Shown: positions 1-7,088 of the stretch, piece after piece
How positions within the stretch are numbered: the first letter of the stretch is position 1
Layout of the letters: each line of letters opens with the position of its first letter
DNA from: an uncultured Lachnospiraceae bacterium
Lineage (GTDB): Bacteria; Bacillota; Clostridia; Lachnospirales; Lachnospiraceae
Assembly (NCBI GenBank): GCA_958446555.1
Contig: CAUCWU010000125.1
Coordinates: forward strand, 1-7,153
Direction: 5' to 3'
DNA: 7,153 bases
Program-made: the position numbers and the translations under genes
The notes under the pieces: model-generated
Seen by the model: the letters and a program-made list of their open reading frames with translations, nothing else
Database searches by the model: none
Told to the model about the DNA's origin: nothing

Positions 1-963
1 ATGGTGCTGGCGCAGAACGGCCATGAAGTAACGGCGTGGTCTGCGCTGCCAAAGGAAATCGAGGCGCTGAAAGAAAGCTATACTTGCAAGAATCTTCCGG
101 GAGTTGAAATTCCGAGAAGTATTGTATTTACAGCTGATTTACAAGAGGCATGTACCGATAAGGAGATGCTTGTCTTGTCAGTACCATCGGTATTTACCAG
201 AGGTGTCGCAAAACAGATGCGTCCCTTTATCAAAGACGGACAGCTGATTGTCAGCGTGGCAAAGGGCATTGAGGAGACAACTCTTATGACAATGTCCGAG
301 CAGATTACAGAGGAGCTTCCAACAGCAAATGTCGCAGTCCTTTCTGGACCAAGCCATGCCGAGGAGGTAAGCCGCGGTATTCCGACAACAGTCGTTGCCG
401 GGGCAAAGGACAGACAGACAGCAGAGCACATCCAAAATCTGTTTATGTCACCAGTCTTTCGTGTCTATACAAGCCCAGATATCTTAGGAATCGAGCTTGG
501 CGGATCCCTCAAAAATGTCATCGCCTTGGCAGCTGGTGTCAGCGATGGACTGGGCTGTGGCGATAACACAAAGGCAGCATTGATGACAAGAGGAATCGCA
601 GAGATCACAAGACTTGGCGTTGCAATGGGCGGAAGACCAGAGACCTTTGCCGGACTTTCCGGAATCGGAGACCTGATCGTTACCTGCACCAGTATGCATA
701 GCAGAAACCGCAGAGCTGGTATCTTAATTGGCCAGGGAAAGACAATGAAAGAGGCAATGGATGAAGTGCAGATGGTAGTCGAAGGCGTTTACTCAGCCAA
801 GGCAGCACTTGCACTCAGCGAAAAATATCATATCTCCATGCCACTTGTCAAAGAGACTAATCTTGTCTTATTTGAAGGCAAGACAGCAGCAGATGCGTTG
901 AAAGATCTGATGCTTCGCGACAAGACAATCGAGAGTGAGAATCTTCTCTGGGAGAAGCAGTAA
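1..963 (+). CDS. gpsA: Glycerol-3-phosphate dehydrogenase [NAD(P)+], 5' partial
   Basis: Cytosolic enzyme that reduces dihydroxyacetone phosphate to sn-glycerol 3-phosphate, the backbone of membrane phospholipids. The visible 320 residues hold the family landmarks in order: NGHEV at 6-10 (end of the first Rossmann helix-strand), VSVAKGIE at 84-91, VLSGPSHAEEV at 113-123, GSLKNVIALAAG at 168-179 with the likely catalytic Lys171, GDNTKAALMTRG at 187-198, GLSGIGDL at 218-225, SRNRRAG at 234-240 and VVEGVYSAK at 259-267. The first ATG of the window is an internal Met: family members normally start about 17-19 residues earlier with a GAGSWGTAL-type dinucleotide-binding loop, which is absent here. 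The gene is therefore cut by the window edge, not broken. The C-terminus is intact at a TAA stop, and total length would fit the usual 335-340 residues. No terminator hairpin with a T-run is seen after it. Identification is very secure; NADH versus NADPH preference cannot be read. Confidence 0.96.
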   Translation: MVLAQNGHEVTAWSALPKEIEALKESYTCKNLPGVEIPRSIVFTADLQEACTDKEMLVLSVPSVFTRGVAKQMRPFIKDGQLIVSVAKGIEETTLMTMSEQITEELPTANVAVLSGPSHAEEVSRGIPTTVVAGAKDRQTAEHIQNLFMSPVFRVYTSPDILGIELGGSLKNVIALAAGVSDGLGCGDNTKAALMTRGIAEITRLGVAMGGRPETFAGLSGIGDLIVTCTSMHSRNRRAGILIGQGKTMKEAMDEVQMVVEGVYSAKAALALSEKYHISMPLVKETNLVLFEGKTAADALKDLMLRDKTIESENLLWEKQ

Positions 964-966
964 TAT

Positions 967-995
967 GTATAAATTCCTTCATATACGCATAGATT
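967..995 (+). promoter_or_regulatory. Candidate sigma-E (mother-cell) promoter for spoIVA
   Basis: GTATAAA at 967-973 and CATAGATT at 988-995 are separated by 14 bases. This matches the sigma-E layout (KMATATT, 14-15 bases, CATACAHT): the -35 box keeps the ATA core and the -10 box matches 7 of 8 positions. Predicted transcription would start near 1002, about 40 bases before the spoIVA start. In Bacillus subtilis spoIVA is transcribed by sigma-E in the mother cell, so the position and sigma class fit the gene. An alternative pairing (TAATATG at 961-967 with CATATACG at 980-987) has a spacer of 12, which is less good. The call rests on sequence match only; short AT-rich motifs of this kind also arise by chance. 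Confidence 0.45.
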
Positions 996-1008
996 GACAT
1001 TAGTACAG

Positions 1009-1022
1009 CCCGGTCCGCCGGG
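1009..1022 (+). other. GC-rich hairpin in the spoIVA leader
   Basis: CCCGG (1009-1013) and CCGGG (1018-1022) form a perfect 5-bp all-GC stem around a TCCG loop. No T-run follows (the next bases are AATAGTG), so it does not look like a terminator for gpsA. It would lie early in the spoIVA mRNA leader, 9 bases upstream of the AGGAGG ribosome binding site. It might stabilise the 5' end or have no role. Confidence 0.4.
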
Positions 1023-1042
1023 AATAGTGTCAGGAGGCGTGT

Positions 1043-2518
1043 ATGAAGGAATTTCACATTTATAAGGATATCAGACAGCGAACAAACGGAGAGATTTACT
1101 TGGGGATTGTGGGGCCGGTGCGAACCGGAAAGTCCACATTTATTCGCCGTTTTATGGAGGAAATGGTCATTCCCCATATGGAAGATGGCCCTGCAAAGAT
1201 TCGCTCGCGCGACGAGCTTCCACAGGCAGCTTCCGGCAAAAATATCATGACAACAGAGCCGAAATTCATTCCGACAGAGGCGGCCACAGTCATTTTGGAG
1301 GACAAAACTCAGATGAAAATTCGCCTTGTTGACTGTGTCGGCTTTCTGGTTTCGGGGGCGACAGGAGCAACCGAGGAAGAAAAAGAAAGGCTCGTACATA
1401 CACCGTGGTTTGACTACGATATTCCATTCTCACAGGCCGCAGAGCTAGGTACGAAAAAAGTCATTGAAGAACACAGCACAGTTGGCATTGTGATCACGAC
1501 AGATGGCAGTGTGACCGATCTTCCAAGGGAAGCTTATGAGGACGCTGAGGCAAAAACGATAGGAGAGCTAAAACTGCACAGAAAGCCGTTTGTTGTAGTT
1601 CTAAACACGAAGACTCCGTATGCATCCTCTGCCAGAGCACTCGCAAAACAGCTTCAAGAGACCTATCAGGTGACAGTTGTGCCGATGGACTGCATGACAA
1701 TGGATTTTGAGGACATTAGTCGACTGATGCAGACAATGCTACTTGAATTTCCAGTTACGCAGGTTGACTTTGAGACACCGAGCTGGTTTGATGTGATTGA
1801 GCCAGGTAGTCCGGTTAAAAAGGCCGTCATTGAGTTTGCAAAGAAAATCATGACCCATATCAACTGTATGCGTGATGCAAAGCTTGCATCCGAAGAGAAT
1901 ATGCCGCCAGAGCTTCGACGGTTTGTGTTGGAGGAAACCAATCTGGCAGAGGGACGTTTGGTCTACGAAATTAGCCTAAAAGAAGATCTATATTTCTCGC
2001 TGGCAAGCGAAAAGGCAGGTTTTTTGCTCAACTCGCAAAAGCAACTATTGGAAGCACTCTTTGAGTACGCAGGGCTTCGCTCCCAATATCAAAAAGTGCA
2101 GTCGGCGATGGAGTCCGTCTCGCAGAAAGGCTACGGAGTTGTCACACCAGAGCGTGAGCAGATCAATATTTCCGAGCCAATCGTTGTTCGCCATGGAAAT
2201 CGCTACGGTGTTCGCATGAAGGCCACAGCACCAGCTGTTCATCTAATCCAGAGCATGGTCGAGACTGAGATTGCCCCAATCGTCGGAAGCGAGCAGCAGG
2301 CAAAAGATTTGGTCGAGTACATTGAATCAGCAGCCAAAAGTGCCGAAGACGGCATCTGGAGCACCAATATCTTCGGTAAATCCATCGAGCAGATCGTCGA
2401 AGACGGTATGAACGCCAAAATTAACCAGATCACCGATACCTGCCAGCAGAAACTAAAAGATACCCTTGGCAAGATCGTCAACGATAGTAACGGGGGGATT
2501 GTGTGCATCATTATTTAA
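1043..2518 (+). CDS. spoIVA: Stage IV sporulation protein A, spore coat basement-layer ATPase
   Basis: SpoIVA polymerises on the forespore surface, using ATP hydrolysis, to form the base on which the spore coat and cortex are built; it acts in the mother cell during endospore formation. The 491-residue product is practically the same length as B. subtilis SpoIVA (492). The N-terminal TRAFAC-type nucleotide-binding domain shows Walker A GPVRTGKST at 24-32 (Lys30), the paired sensor threonines in IMTTEP (Thr70, Thr71) and Walker B DCVG with Asp97, all at the same residue numbers as the functional residues studied in B. subtilis. EHSTVGIVITTDG (143-155) and KPFVVVLNTKTPY (181-193) are further conserved blocks. 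The middle and C-terminal regions keep the family pattern, including GYGVVTPE, GNRYGVRMKA and the hydrophobic glycine-preceded end GGIVCIII. The start is supported by AGGAGG at 1032-1037, five bases before ATG. All key residues are present, so an active protein is expected. Its small membrane partner SpoVM is not encoded here. Confidence 0.97.
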   Translation: MKEFHIYKDIRQRTNGEIYLGIVGPVRTGKSTFIRRFMEEMVIPHMEDGPAKIRSRDELPQAASGKNIMTTEPKFIPTEAATVILEDKTQMKIRLVDCVGFLVSGATGATEEEKERLVHTPWFDYDIPFSQAAELGTKKVIEEHSTVGIVITTDGSVTDLPREAYEDAEAKTIGELKLHRKPFVVVLNTKTPYASSARALAKQLQETYQVTVVPMDCMTMDFEDISRLMQTMLLEFPVTQVDFETPSWFDVIEPGSPVKKAVIEFAKKIMTHINCMRDAKLASEENMPPELRRFVLEETNLAEGRLVYEISLKEDLYFSLASEKAGFLLNSQKQLLEALFEYAGLRSQYQKVQSAMESVSQKGYGVVTPEREQINISEPIVVRHGNRYGVRMKATAPAVHLIQSMVETEIAPIVGSEQQAKDLVEYIESAAKSAEDGIWSTNIFGKSIEQIVEDGMNAKINQITDTCQQKLKDTLGKIVNDSNGGIVCIII

Positions 2519-2553
2519 TCTGATAGGATTTTTGTGACACCTTCGTAACCATC

Positions 2554-2582
2554 TTGACGATATGCGCAAAAAAAGGTATAGT
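2554..2582 (+). promoter_or_regulatory. Sigma-A promoter of the MutS-like gene
   Basis: TTGACG at 2554-2559 (5 of 6 to TTGACA) and TATAGT at 2577-2582 (5 of 6 to TATAAT) are separated by exactly 17 bases. The predicted start of transcription is near 2589, giving a leader of about 40 bases before the ATG at 2630. The near-consensus boxes suggest that the MutS-like gene is transcribed by housekeeping polymerase, independently of the sporulation gene upstream. Confidence 0.75.
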
Positions 2583-2592
2583 ACTAAAGATA

Positions 2593-2610
2593 AGGCTTTT
2601 CGAAAAGCCT
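2593..2610 (+). promoter_or_regulatory. 18-bp perfect palindrome at the start of the MutS-like transcript
   Basis: AGGCTTTTCGAAAAGCCT reads the same on both strands with no mismatch. It begins about four bases after the predicted transcription start and ends 19 bases before the ATG. As DNA it could be an operator for a dimeric repressor, since it overlaps the initially transcribed region. As RNA it could form a 7-bp stem with a TCGA loop just upstream of the AGGTAAGGA ribosome binding region (2618-2625). It is not a terminator for spoIVA in the usual sense: the T-run sits inside the arm and none follows the stem. The symmetry is certain; the function is inferred. Confidence 0.55.
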
Positions 2611-2629
2611 GTAGAAAGGTAAGGAAACT

Positions 2630-4321
2630 ATGGACACAACGACACTACTGTATATCGGGCTTGCCGCGGTTGTCGTCGCTGTACTGGTATATCAGGTTGT
2701 CACCAGCAACAGCCGACGCAACAAGCGTTTTATGAGTTCGATTATCAACTCATGGGGGAATGTCCCAAAGAGAGAGTATGATTACGGTGAGCTTGAGCAT
2801 ATCGCAAAGTATTATCAGGCAACCAAAGGGGACGAGTTTACACTCGATGATATCACATGGAACGATTTGGATATGGATTCCGTGTTCTGTATGATGAACC
2901 AGTGCCGAAGCAGCAGCGGAGACGACTATCTGTATAAGCTTCTTCGTACACCACTGACCAACAAGGCAGAGCTAGAAGAGAGAAATCGTATCATCAATTT
3001 CTTCCAGCGAAACGAAAAGACCAGAATCGCCTACCAGATGGAACTTTCCAAGGTTGGCCATTCTAAAAAATTTGCGCTGATCGACTATGTAAATAATATT
3101 ACAAAGCTTTTGCCGGACAGCAATCTGGACAACTACATGCATCTATTTTTGTATCTGGTTGTCATCGCAGCGATCATTGTTCAGCCAGCGACCGGTATCC
3201 TTGCCGCAATCGGTGTATTGATCTACAATGTCTATACGTACTATAAGAAAAAGACAGAGATCGAGCCGTACTATGTGTCAGTTGGTGCAATTGTGCATCT
3301 GGTATCCTGTGCACAGGGACTGTTAAAATTAAATGTGCCAGAATTAAAGGGCTACACAGAAAACTTAAAGCAGGCAGTCGATGTACTTTCCTCCGTAAAG
3401 GGAAATGCAAGATTCTTAGGTTCCACCGATAAGTACAGCGGAAATATGGGTTCCATGTTCACCGATTACTTAAACATGTTCTTACGTCTAGATTTGATCA
3501 TGTTCAACCGTCTGCTTGCAAAAGTGCAAAAGCACAAGAAAGAGATGCTCATTTTAATGGACGAATTAGGCCGCTTAGATGCCTATATTTCAATTGCATC
3601 CTTCCGTGAGCTGATGCCATTCTACTGCGAGAGCGAGTTAGAGGAGACTAAGAATGGCTTCATCGAGGCAAAGGATATGTATCATCCGCTTTTAACAGAG
3701 CCAGTTGCAAACAGCATCTACGAGCATCATCCAGTACTGTTGACCGGATCAAACGCATCTGGTAAGTCTACTTTCTTAAAGACAGTTGCAATCAATGCCG
3801 TATTGTCTCAGACCTGTGGCATGGCACTCGCAAAAGAGTACCGTTCCTGCTTCTTTAGAATTTACTCGTCAATGGCATTAAAAGACAACATTCAGGGAAG
3901 CGAGAGCTACTTTATCGTAGAGATCAAGTCATTAAAGCGTATCTTAGATGCAGTCGACAAAGACAAGACACCAGTTCTTTGCTTCGTCGACGAGGTACTT
4001 CGCGGAACCAATACCGTAGAACGTATCGCAGCATCCAGCCGAATCCTACAGAGCTTTGCCGATAACGGTGTAATGTGCTTCGCCGCAACCCATGATATCG
4101 AGCTAACCCATATGCTCGAGCATCTGTACAGCAACTATCATTTCAAAGAAGATGTCAAAGACAACGACGTCATCTTCAACTATCGCCTGTACGAAGGTCG
4201 CGCCGTCTCCCGAAACGCAATCAAACTGCTCGGCGTACTCGGCTACAACGAAGATGTCATCACGAAAGCAGACGAGACGGCAAAACGCTTCTTAGATACG
4301 GGTGCCTGGAGTTTGGATTAA
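2630..4321 (+). CDS. Membrane-anchored MutS-like ATPase, function unknown
   Basis: A 563-residue protein whose C-terminal half is a MutS-type ATPase domain: YHPLL at 351-355 (like the RHP motif before the domain), Walker A GSNASGKST at 373-381, the MutS signature region GSESYFIVEIKSLKRIL at 423-439, Walker B VLCFVDEV at 449-456 with Asp454-Glu455, GTNTVERIAAS at 459-469, and the FAATHDIEL switch at 484-492. The lever/core part is represented by DELGRLDAYISIASF near 311-325. It lacks the N-terminal mismatch-recognition domain of MutS (about 850 residues) and the Smr and KOW parts of MutS2 (about 780 residues). It has instead a membrane segment at about 6-24, followed by basic SRRNKR, and a hydrophobic hairpin at about 171-204, followed by YKKK; positive-inside reasoning puts both soluble parts in the cytoplasm. 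The start has an AAGGA site at 2621-2625. Automatic labels such as 'DNA mismatch repair protein MutS' would overstate what is known. The ATPase looks active; the substrate is unknown. Confidence 0.9.
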   Translation: MDTTTLLYIGLAAVVVAVLVYQVVTSNSRRNKRFMSSIINSWGNVPKREYDYGELEHIAKYYQATKGDEFTLDDITWNDLDMDSVFCMMNQCRSSSGDDYLYKLLRTPLTNKAELEERNRIINFFQRNEKTRIAYQMELSKVGHSKKFALIDYVNNITKLLPDSNLDNYMHLFLYLVVIAAIIVQPATGILAAIGVLIYNVYTYYKKKTEIEPYYVSVGAIVHLVSCAQGLLKLNVPELKGYTENLKQAVDVLSSVKGNARFLGSTDKYSGNMGSMFTDYLNMFLRLDLIMFNRLLAKVQKHKKEMLILMDELGRLDAYISIASFRELMPFYCESELEETKNGFIEAKDMYHPLLTEPVANSIYEHHPVLLTGSNASGKSTFLKTVAINAVLSQTCGMALAKEYRSCFFRIYSSMALKDNIQGSESYFIVEIKSLKRILDAVDKDKTPVLCFVDEVLRGTNTVERIAASSRILQSFADNGVMCFAATHDIELTHMLEHLYSNYHFKEDVKDNDVIFNYRLYEGRAVSRNAIKLLGVLGYNEDVITKADETAKRFLDTGAWSLD

Positions 4322-4328
4322 AATTTTG

Positions 4329-4357
4329 TTGCAGTATTTTCGCATTTATACTATAAT
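4329..4357 (+). promoter_or_regulatory. Sigma-A promoter of alaS
   Basis: A perfect TATAAT at 4352-4357 lies 17 bases after TTGCAG at 4329-4334, which keeps the important TTG of the -35 box. Transcription should start near 4364, about 59 bases before the alaS GTG codon. The promoter starts only eight bases after the stop codon of the MutS-like gene. A strong -10 box fits a constitutively needed translation gene. Confidence 0.7.
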
Positions 4358-4366
4358 AGACGCGAT

Positions 4367-4399
4367 AAAGCCATTTTCGGCTGCTTTGCAAATGCAAAG
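4367..4399 (+). other. alaS leader with two hairpins, one alternative pairing
   Basis: In the short alaS leader AGCC (4369-4372) can pair with GGCT (4379-4382), and directly after it CTTTGC (4384-4389) pairs perfectly with GCAAAG (4394-4399) around an AAAT loop. A competing stem, AAAGC (4367-4371) with GCTTT (4383-4387), would disrupt both. The second hairpin ends ten bases before the ribosome binding site. It is far too short to be a T-box leader and shows no T-box sequence. A regulatory role is speculative; it may only be 5'-end structure. Confidence 0.3.
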
Positions 4400-4409
4400 G
4401 AATTAGTTT

Positions 4410-4414
4410 GGAGG
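4410..4414 (+). promoter_or_regulatory. Ribosome binding site that fixes the alaS start
   Basis: GGAGG at 4410-4414 is eight bases upstream of the in-frame GTG at 4423. The longest open frame would begin at TTG 4408-4410, but that codon overlaps the Shine-Dalgarno sequence itself and has no site of its own, so the GTG is the sensible start. Confidence 0.85.
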
Positions 4415-4422
4415 AAACGATT

Positions 4423-7065
4423 GTGGAAAAGTATGGAGTAAATGAATTACGAAGAATGTTCCTTGACTTCATGGAGAGCAAGGGACATCTGAAAATGAAG
4501 AGCTTTTCACTGGTGCCGCATAACGACAACAGCCTTTTGATTATCAATTCCGGTATGGCTCCGTTAAAGCCATATTTTACCGGACAGGAGATCCCGCCAA
4601 GACGCAGAGTAACGACCTGCCAGAAGTGTATCAGAACCGGTGATATCGAGAACATCGGAAAGACCGCACGTCACGGTACCTTCTTCGAGATGCTTGGAAA
4701 CTTCTCATTTGGCGATTACTTCAAGAAGGAAGCTATCGCATGGAGCTGGGAGTTTTTAACACAGGTAGTAGGTCTTGATCCAGATCGTCTGTATCCATCT
4801 GTATATGAGGATGACGACGAGGCATTTGAGATCTGGAACAAGCAGCAGGGCATTCCGGCAGAGAGAATCTTCCGTTTTGGAAAGGAAGACAACTTCTGGG
4901 AGCACGGTTCCGGTCCTTGCGGTCCATGTTCTGAGATCTACTATGATAGAGGTGAGAAGTATGGCTGCGGTAAGCCAGGCTGTACCGTAGGTTGTGACTG
5001 TGACCGTTACATGGAAGTATGGAACAACGTATTCTCACAGTTTAACAACGATGGACACGGTCACTACACCGATCTGATCCAGAAGAACATCGATACTGGT
5101 ATGGGTCTTGAGAGATTAGCAGTCGCTGTTCAGGATGTAGATTCCATCTTTGATGTTGATACACTGCGTGCACTGACCGATCATGTAGGAGAGGTTGCAC
5201 ACGCTGTTTATCATGAGGATGAGAAGAAGGATGTCTCCATCCGTATCATCACCGATCATATCCGTTCTGTAACCTTTATGATCTCCGATGGTATCATGCC
5301 GTCTAACGAGGGAAGAGGATATGTACTTCGTCGTCTGCTTCGTCGCGCTGCACGTCACGGAAGAATCCTTGGCATCGAAGGTCTGTTCTTAGGTGAGCTG
5401 GCAAATGTCGTAATTGAGACTTCTAAGGACGGTTATCCGGAGTTAGAGGAGAAGAAGGAGATGATCTTAAAGGTTATCTCTGAGGAAGAGAACAAGTTCA
5501 ATAAGACAATCGATCAGGGTCTGACGATCTTAGAGGAGCTTGAGGCAAACATGAAAGAGGCTGGAAAGACCACTCTTGACGGTGCAGATGCATTCAAGCT
5601 GTACGATACCTACGGATTCCCGTTAGATCTGACCAAGGAGATCCTTGAGGAGAAGGGCTTTGATGTAGATGAAGAAGGCTTCAAGGAAAACATGGAAGCA
5701 CAGAGACAGGCTGCAAGAAAGGCTCGTAAGACAACAAACTACATGGGTGCAGATGTCACTGTTTACCAGTCTATCGATCCTTCTATCACCAGCAAGTTTG
5801 TTGGCTATGATAAGCTTGTAAGCAATTCTAAGATTTTAGTTCTGACAACAGAGGACGAGATTGTAGAGGCACTTACAGATGGTCAGAACGGAACAATCAT
5901 TACCGAGGAGACACCATTCTATGGCACCATGGGTGGTCAGCAGGGTGATATCGGTGTGATCGAGACCGAGAGCGGCAGCTTCGTTGTAAAGGATACCATC
6001 CATTTACAGGGCGGTAAGATCGGCCATGTAGGAACCATGACAAAGGGTATGCTTACACAGGGCGAGACTGTTACATTAAAGGTAGATGAGAAGAACCGTC
6101 AGCTGACAAGCAAGAACCACAGCGCAACACATGTTCTTCAGAAGGCACTGCGTATGGTACTTGGAAGCCATGTTGAGCAGGCAGGTTCCTATGTATCAAA
6201 GGATCGTCTGCGTTTTGACTTCACTCATTTCCAGGCAATGACAAAGGAAGAGCTTGCAAAGGTAGAGCAGATTGTAAATGATCAGATCGCAGCAGCACTT
6301 CCAGTTATTACAAAGGAAACAACCATCGATGAGGCAAAGAAGATGGGCGCAATGGCACTGTTTGGTGAGAAGTATGGTTCTACAGTACGTGTCGTTTGCA
6401 TGGGAGACTTCTCATTAGAGCTTTGTGGTGGTACACATGTATCAAATACCGCAGCTATAAATTGCTTCAAGATCATTTCTGAGTCTGGTATCGCAGCAGG
6501 TGTTCGTCGTATCGAGGCACTGACCTCTGAGGGACTGATTCACTATTATGAGAAGCTTTCTGCTGATCTTGTAAATGCAAGTGCAGCAGCAAAGACCACT
6601 CCGGATAAGTTGACAGAGCGTATCGAGGCACTGCAGGGTGAGATCAAGGCACTTCAGTCTGAGAACGAGAAGTTAAAGAACCAGATGGCAAAGGATGCTG
6701 TCGGCAACGTAATGGATCAGGTCGTTGAGATTAACGGTGTGAAGTTACTTGCAGTTGCATTAAAGGATACCGGTATGAACGAGCTTCGTACTCTGGGCGA
6801 TCAGTTCAAGGAGAAGCTTGGAAACGGTGTTGTTGTAATTGCATCTGCAGCAGATGGTAAGGTAAACCTGATGGCAACAGCAACAGACGAGGCTGTAAAG
6901 GCTGGCGCACATGCTGGAAATCTGATCAAGGGAATTGCCGCACTTGTAGGCGGTGGCGGCGGTGGCCGTCCAAACATGGCTCAGGCCGGTGGAAAGAATC
7001 CAGATGGAATCCCAGCTGCACTGAAGAAGGCAGAAGAGGTTCTGAGAGATCAGTTAAGCAAGTAA
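4423..7065 (+). CDS. alaS: Alanine--tRNA ligase
   Basis: Cytosolic class II synthetase that attaches alanine to tRNA-Ala and hydrolyses mischarged seryl- and glycyl-tRNA-Ala. From GTG the product is 880 residues, normal for bacteria. The catalytic core begins VNELRRMFLDFMESKGH, has motif 2 in RHGTFFEMLGNFSFGDYF (about 83-100) and motif 3 in DTGMGLERL (about 224-232). The editing domain carries the zinc-type ligands HSATH (566-570) and CGGTH (668-672). A coiled-coil stretch (about 725-755) leads to the C-terminal C-Ala domain with the glycine-rich VGGGGGGRP at 842-850. A cysteine cluster (Cys182, Cys187, Cys191, Cys193, near GPCGPC at about 164-169) is in the catalytic half, as in other clostridial enzymes and unlike E. 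coli. Codon choice is visibly more biased (AAG, GAG, CGT, GTA) than in spoIVA, fitting high expression. It has its own promoter and a probable terminator after the stop. No T-box leader is present. Confidence 0.98.
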   Translation: MEKYGVNELRRMFLDFMESKGHLKMKSFSLVPHNDNSLLIINSGMAPLKPYFTGQEIPPRRRVTTCQKCIRTGDIENIGKTARHGTFFEMLGNFSFGDYFKKEAIAWSWEFLTQVVGLDPDRLYPSVYEDDDEAFEIWNKQQGIPAERIFRFGKEDNFWEHGSGPCGPCSEIYYDRGEKYGCGKPGCTVGCDCDRYMEVWNNVFSQFNNDGHGHYTDLIQKNIDTGMGLERLAVAVQDVDSIFDVDTLRALTDHVGEVAHAVYHEDEKKDVSIRIITDHIRSVTFMISDGIMPSNEGRGYVLRRLLRRAARHGRILGIEGLFLGELANVVIETSKDGYPELEEKKEMILKVISEEENKFNKTIDQGLTILEELEANMKEAGKTTLDGADAFKLYDTYGFPLDLTKEILEEKGFDVDEEGFKENMEAQRQAARKARKTTNYMGADVTVYQSIDPSITSKFVGYDKLVSNSKILVLTTEDEIVEALTDGQNGTIITEETPFYGTMGGQQGDIGVIETESGSFVVKDTIHLQGGKIGHVGTMTKGMLTQGETVTLKVDEKNRQLTSKNHSATHVLQKALRMVLGSHVEQAGSYVSKDRLRFDFTHFQAMTKEELAKVEQIVNDQIAAALPVITKETTIDEAKKMGAMALFGEKYGSTVRVVCMGDFSLELCGGTHVSNTAAINCFKIISESGIAAGVRRIEALTSEGLIHYYEKLSADLVNASAAAKTTPDKLTERIEALQGEIKALQSENEKLKNQMAKDAVGNVMDQVVEINGVKLLAVALKDTGMNELRTLGDQFKEKLGNGVVVIASAADGKVNLMATATDEAVKAGAHAGNLIKGIAALVGGGGGGRPNMAQAGGKNPDGIPAALKKAEEVLRDQLSK

Positions 7066-7088
7066 GCAAAAAATAGAAAATAATACAC

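Noticed and set aside
1..963. gpsA as a truncated pseudogene lacking its nucleotide-binding loop
   Set aside because: The missing part is exactly at the window edge and everything after it is intact, so this is an edge effect.
857..1399. A 180-codon open frame on the minus strand across the gpsA end and spoIVA start
   Set aside because: It lies opposite two well-identified genes, crosses their intergenic region, and its product is rich in Cys, His and Arg with no recognisable domain; it is a shadow of the + strand coding sequence.
2534..2550. GTGAC and GTAAC repeated 11 bases apart, just upstream of the MutS-like -35 box
   Set aside because: The spacing recalls PhoP-type direct repeats, but the half sites match the known consensus poorly and five-base repeats are common by chance.
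2519..2553. Terminator for spoIVA
   Set aside because: There is a T-run (2529-2533) but no stem before it that I can find, so I did not call one.
4260..4655. A 131-codon minus-strand open frame across the MutS-like gene end and alaS start
   Set aside because: It is opposite known coding sequence and the alaS promoter, with no family resemblance; a chance open frame.
4775..4990. A 71-codon + strand frame inside alaS
   Set aside because: Out of frame within the conserved alaS catalytic region; composition is Arg/Ser-rich and typical of a frame-shifted reading.
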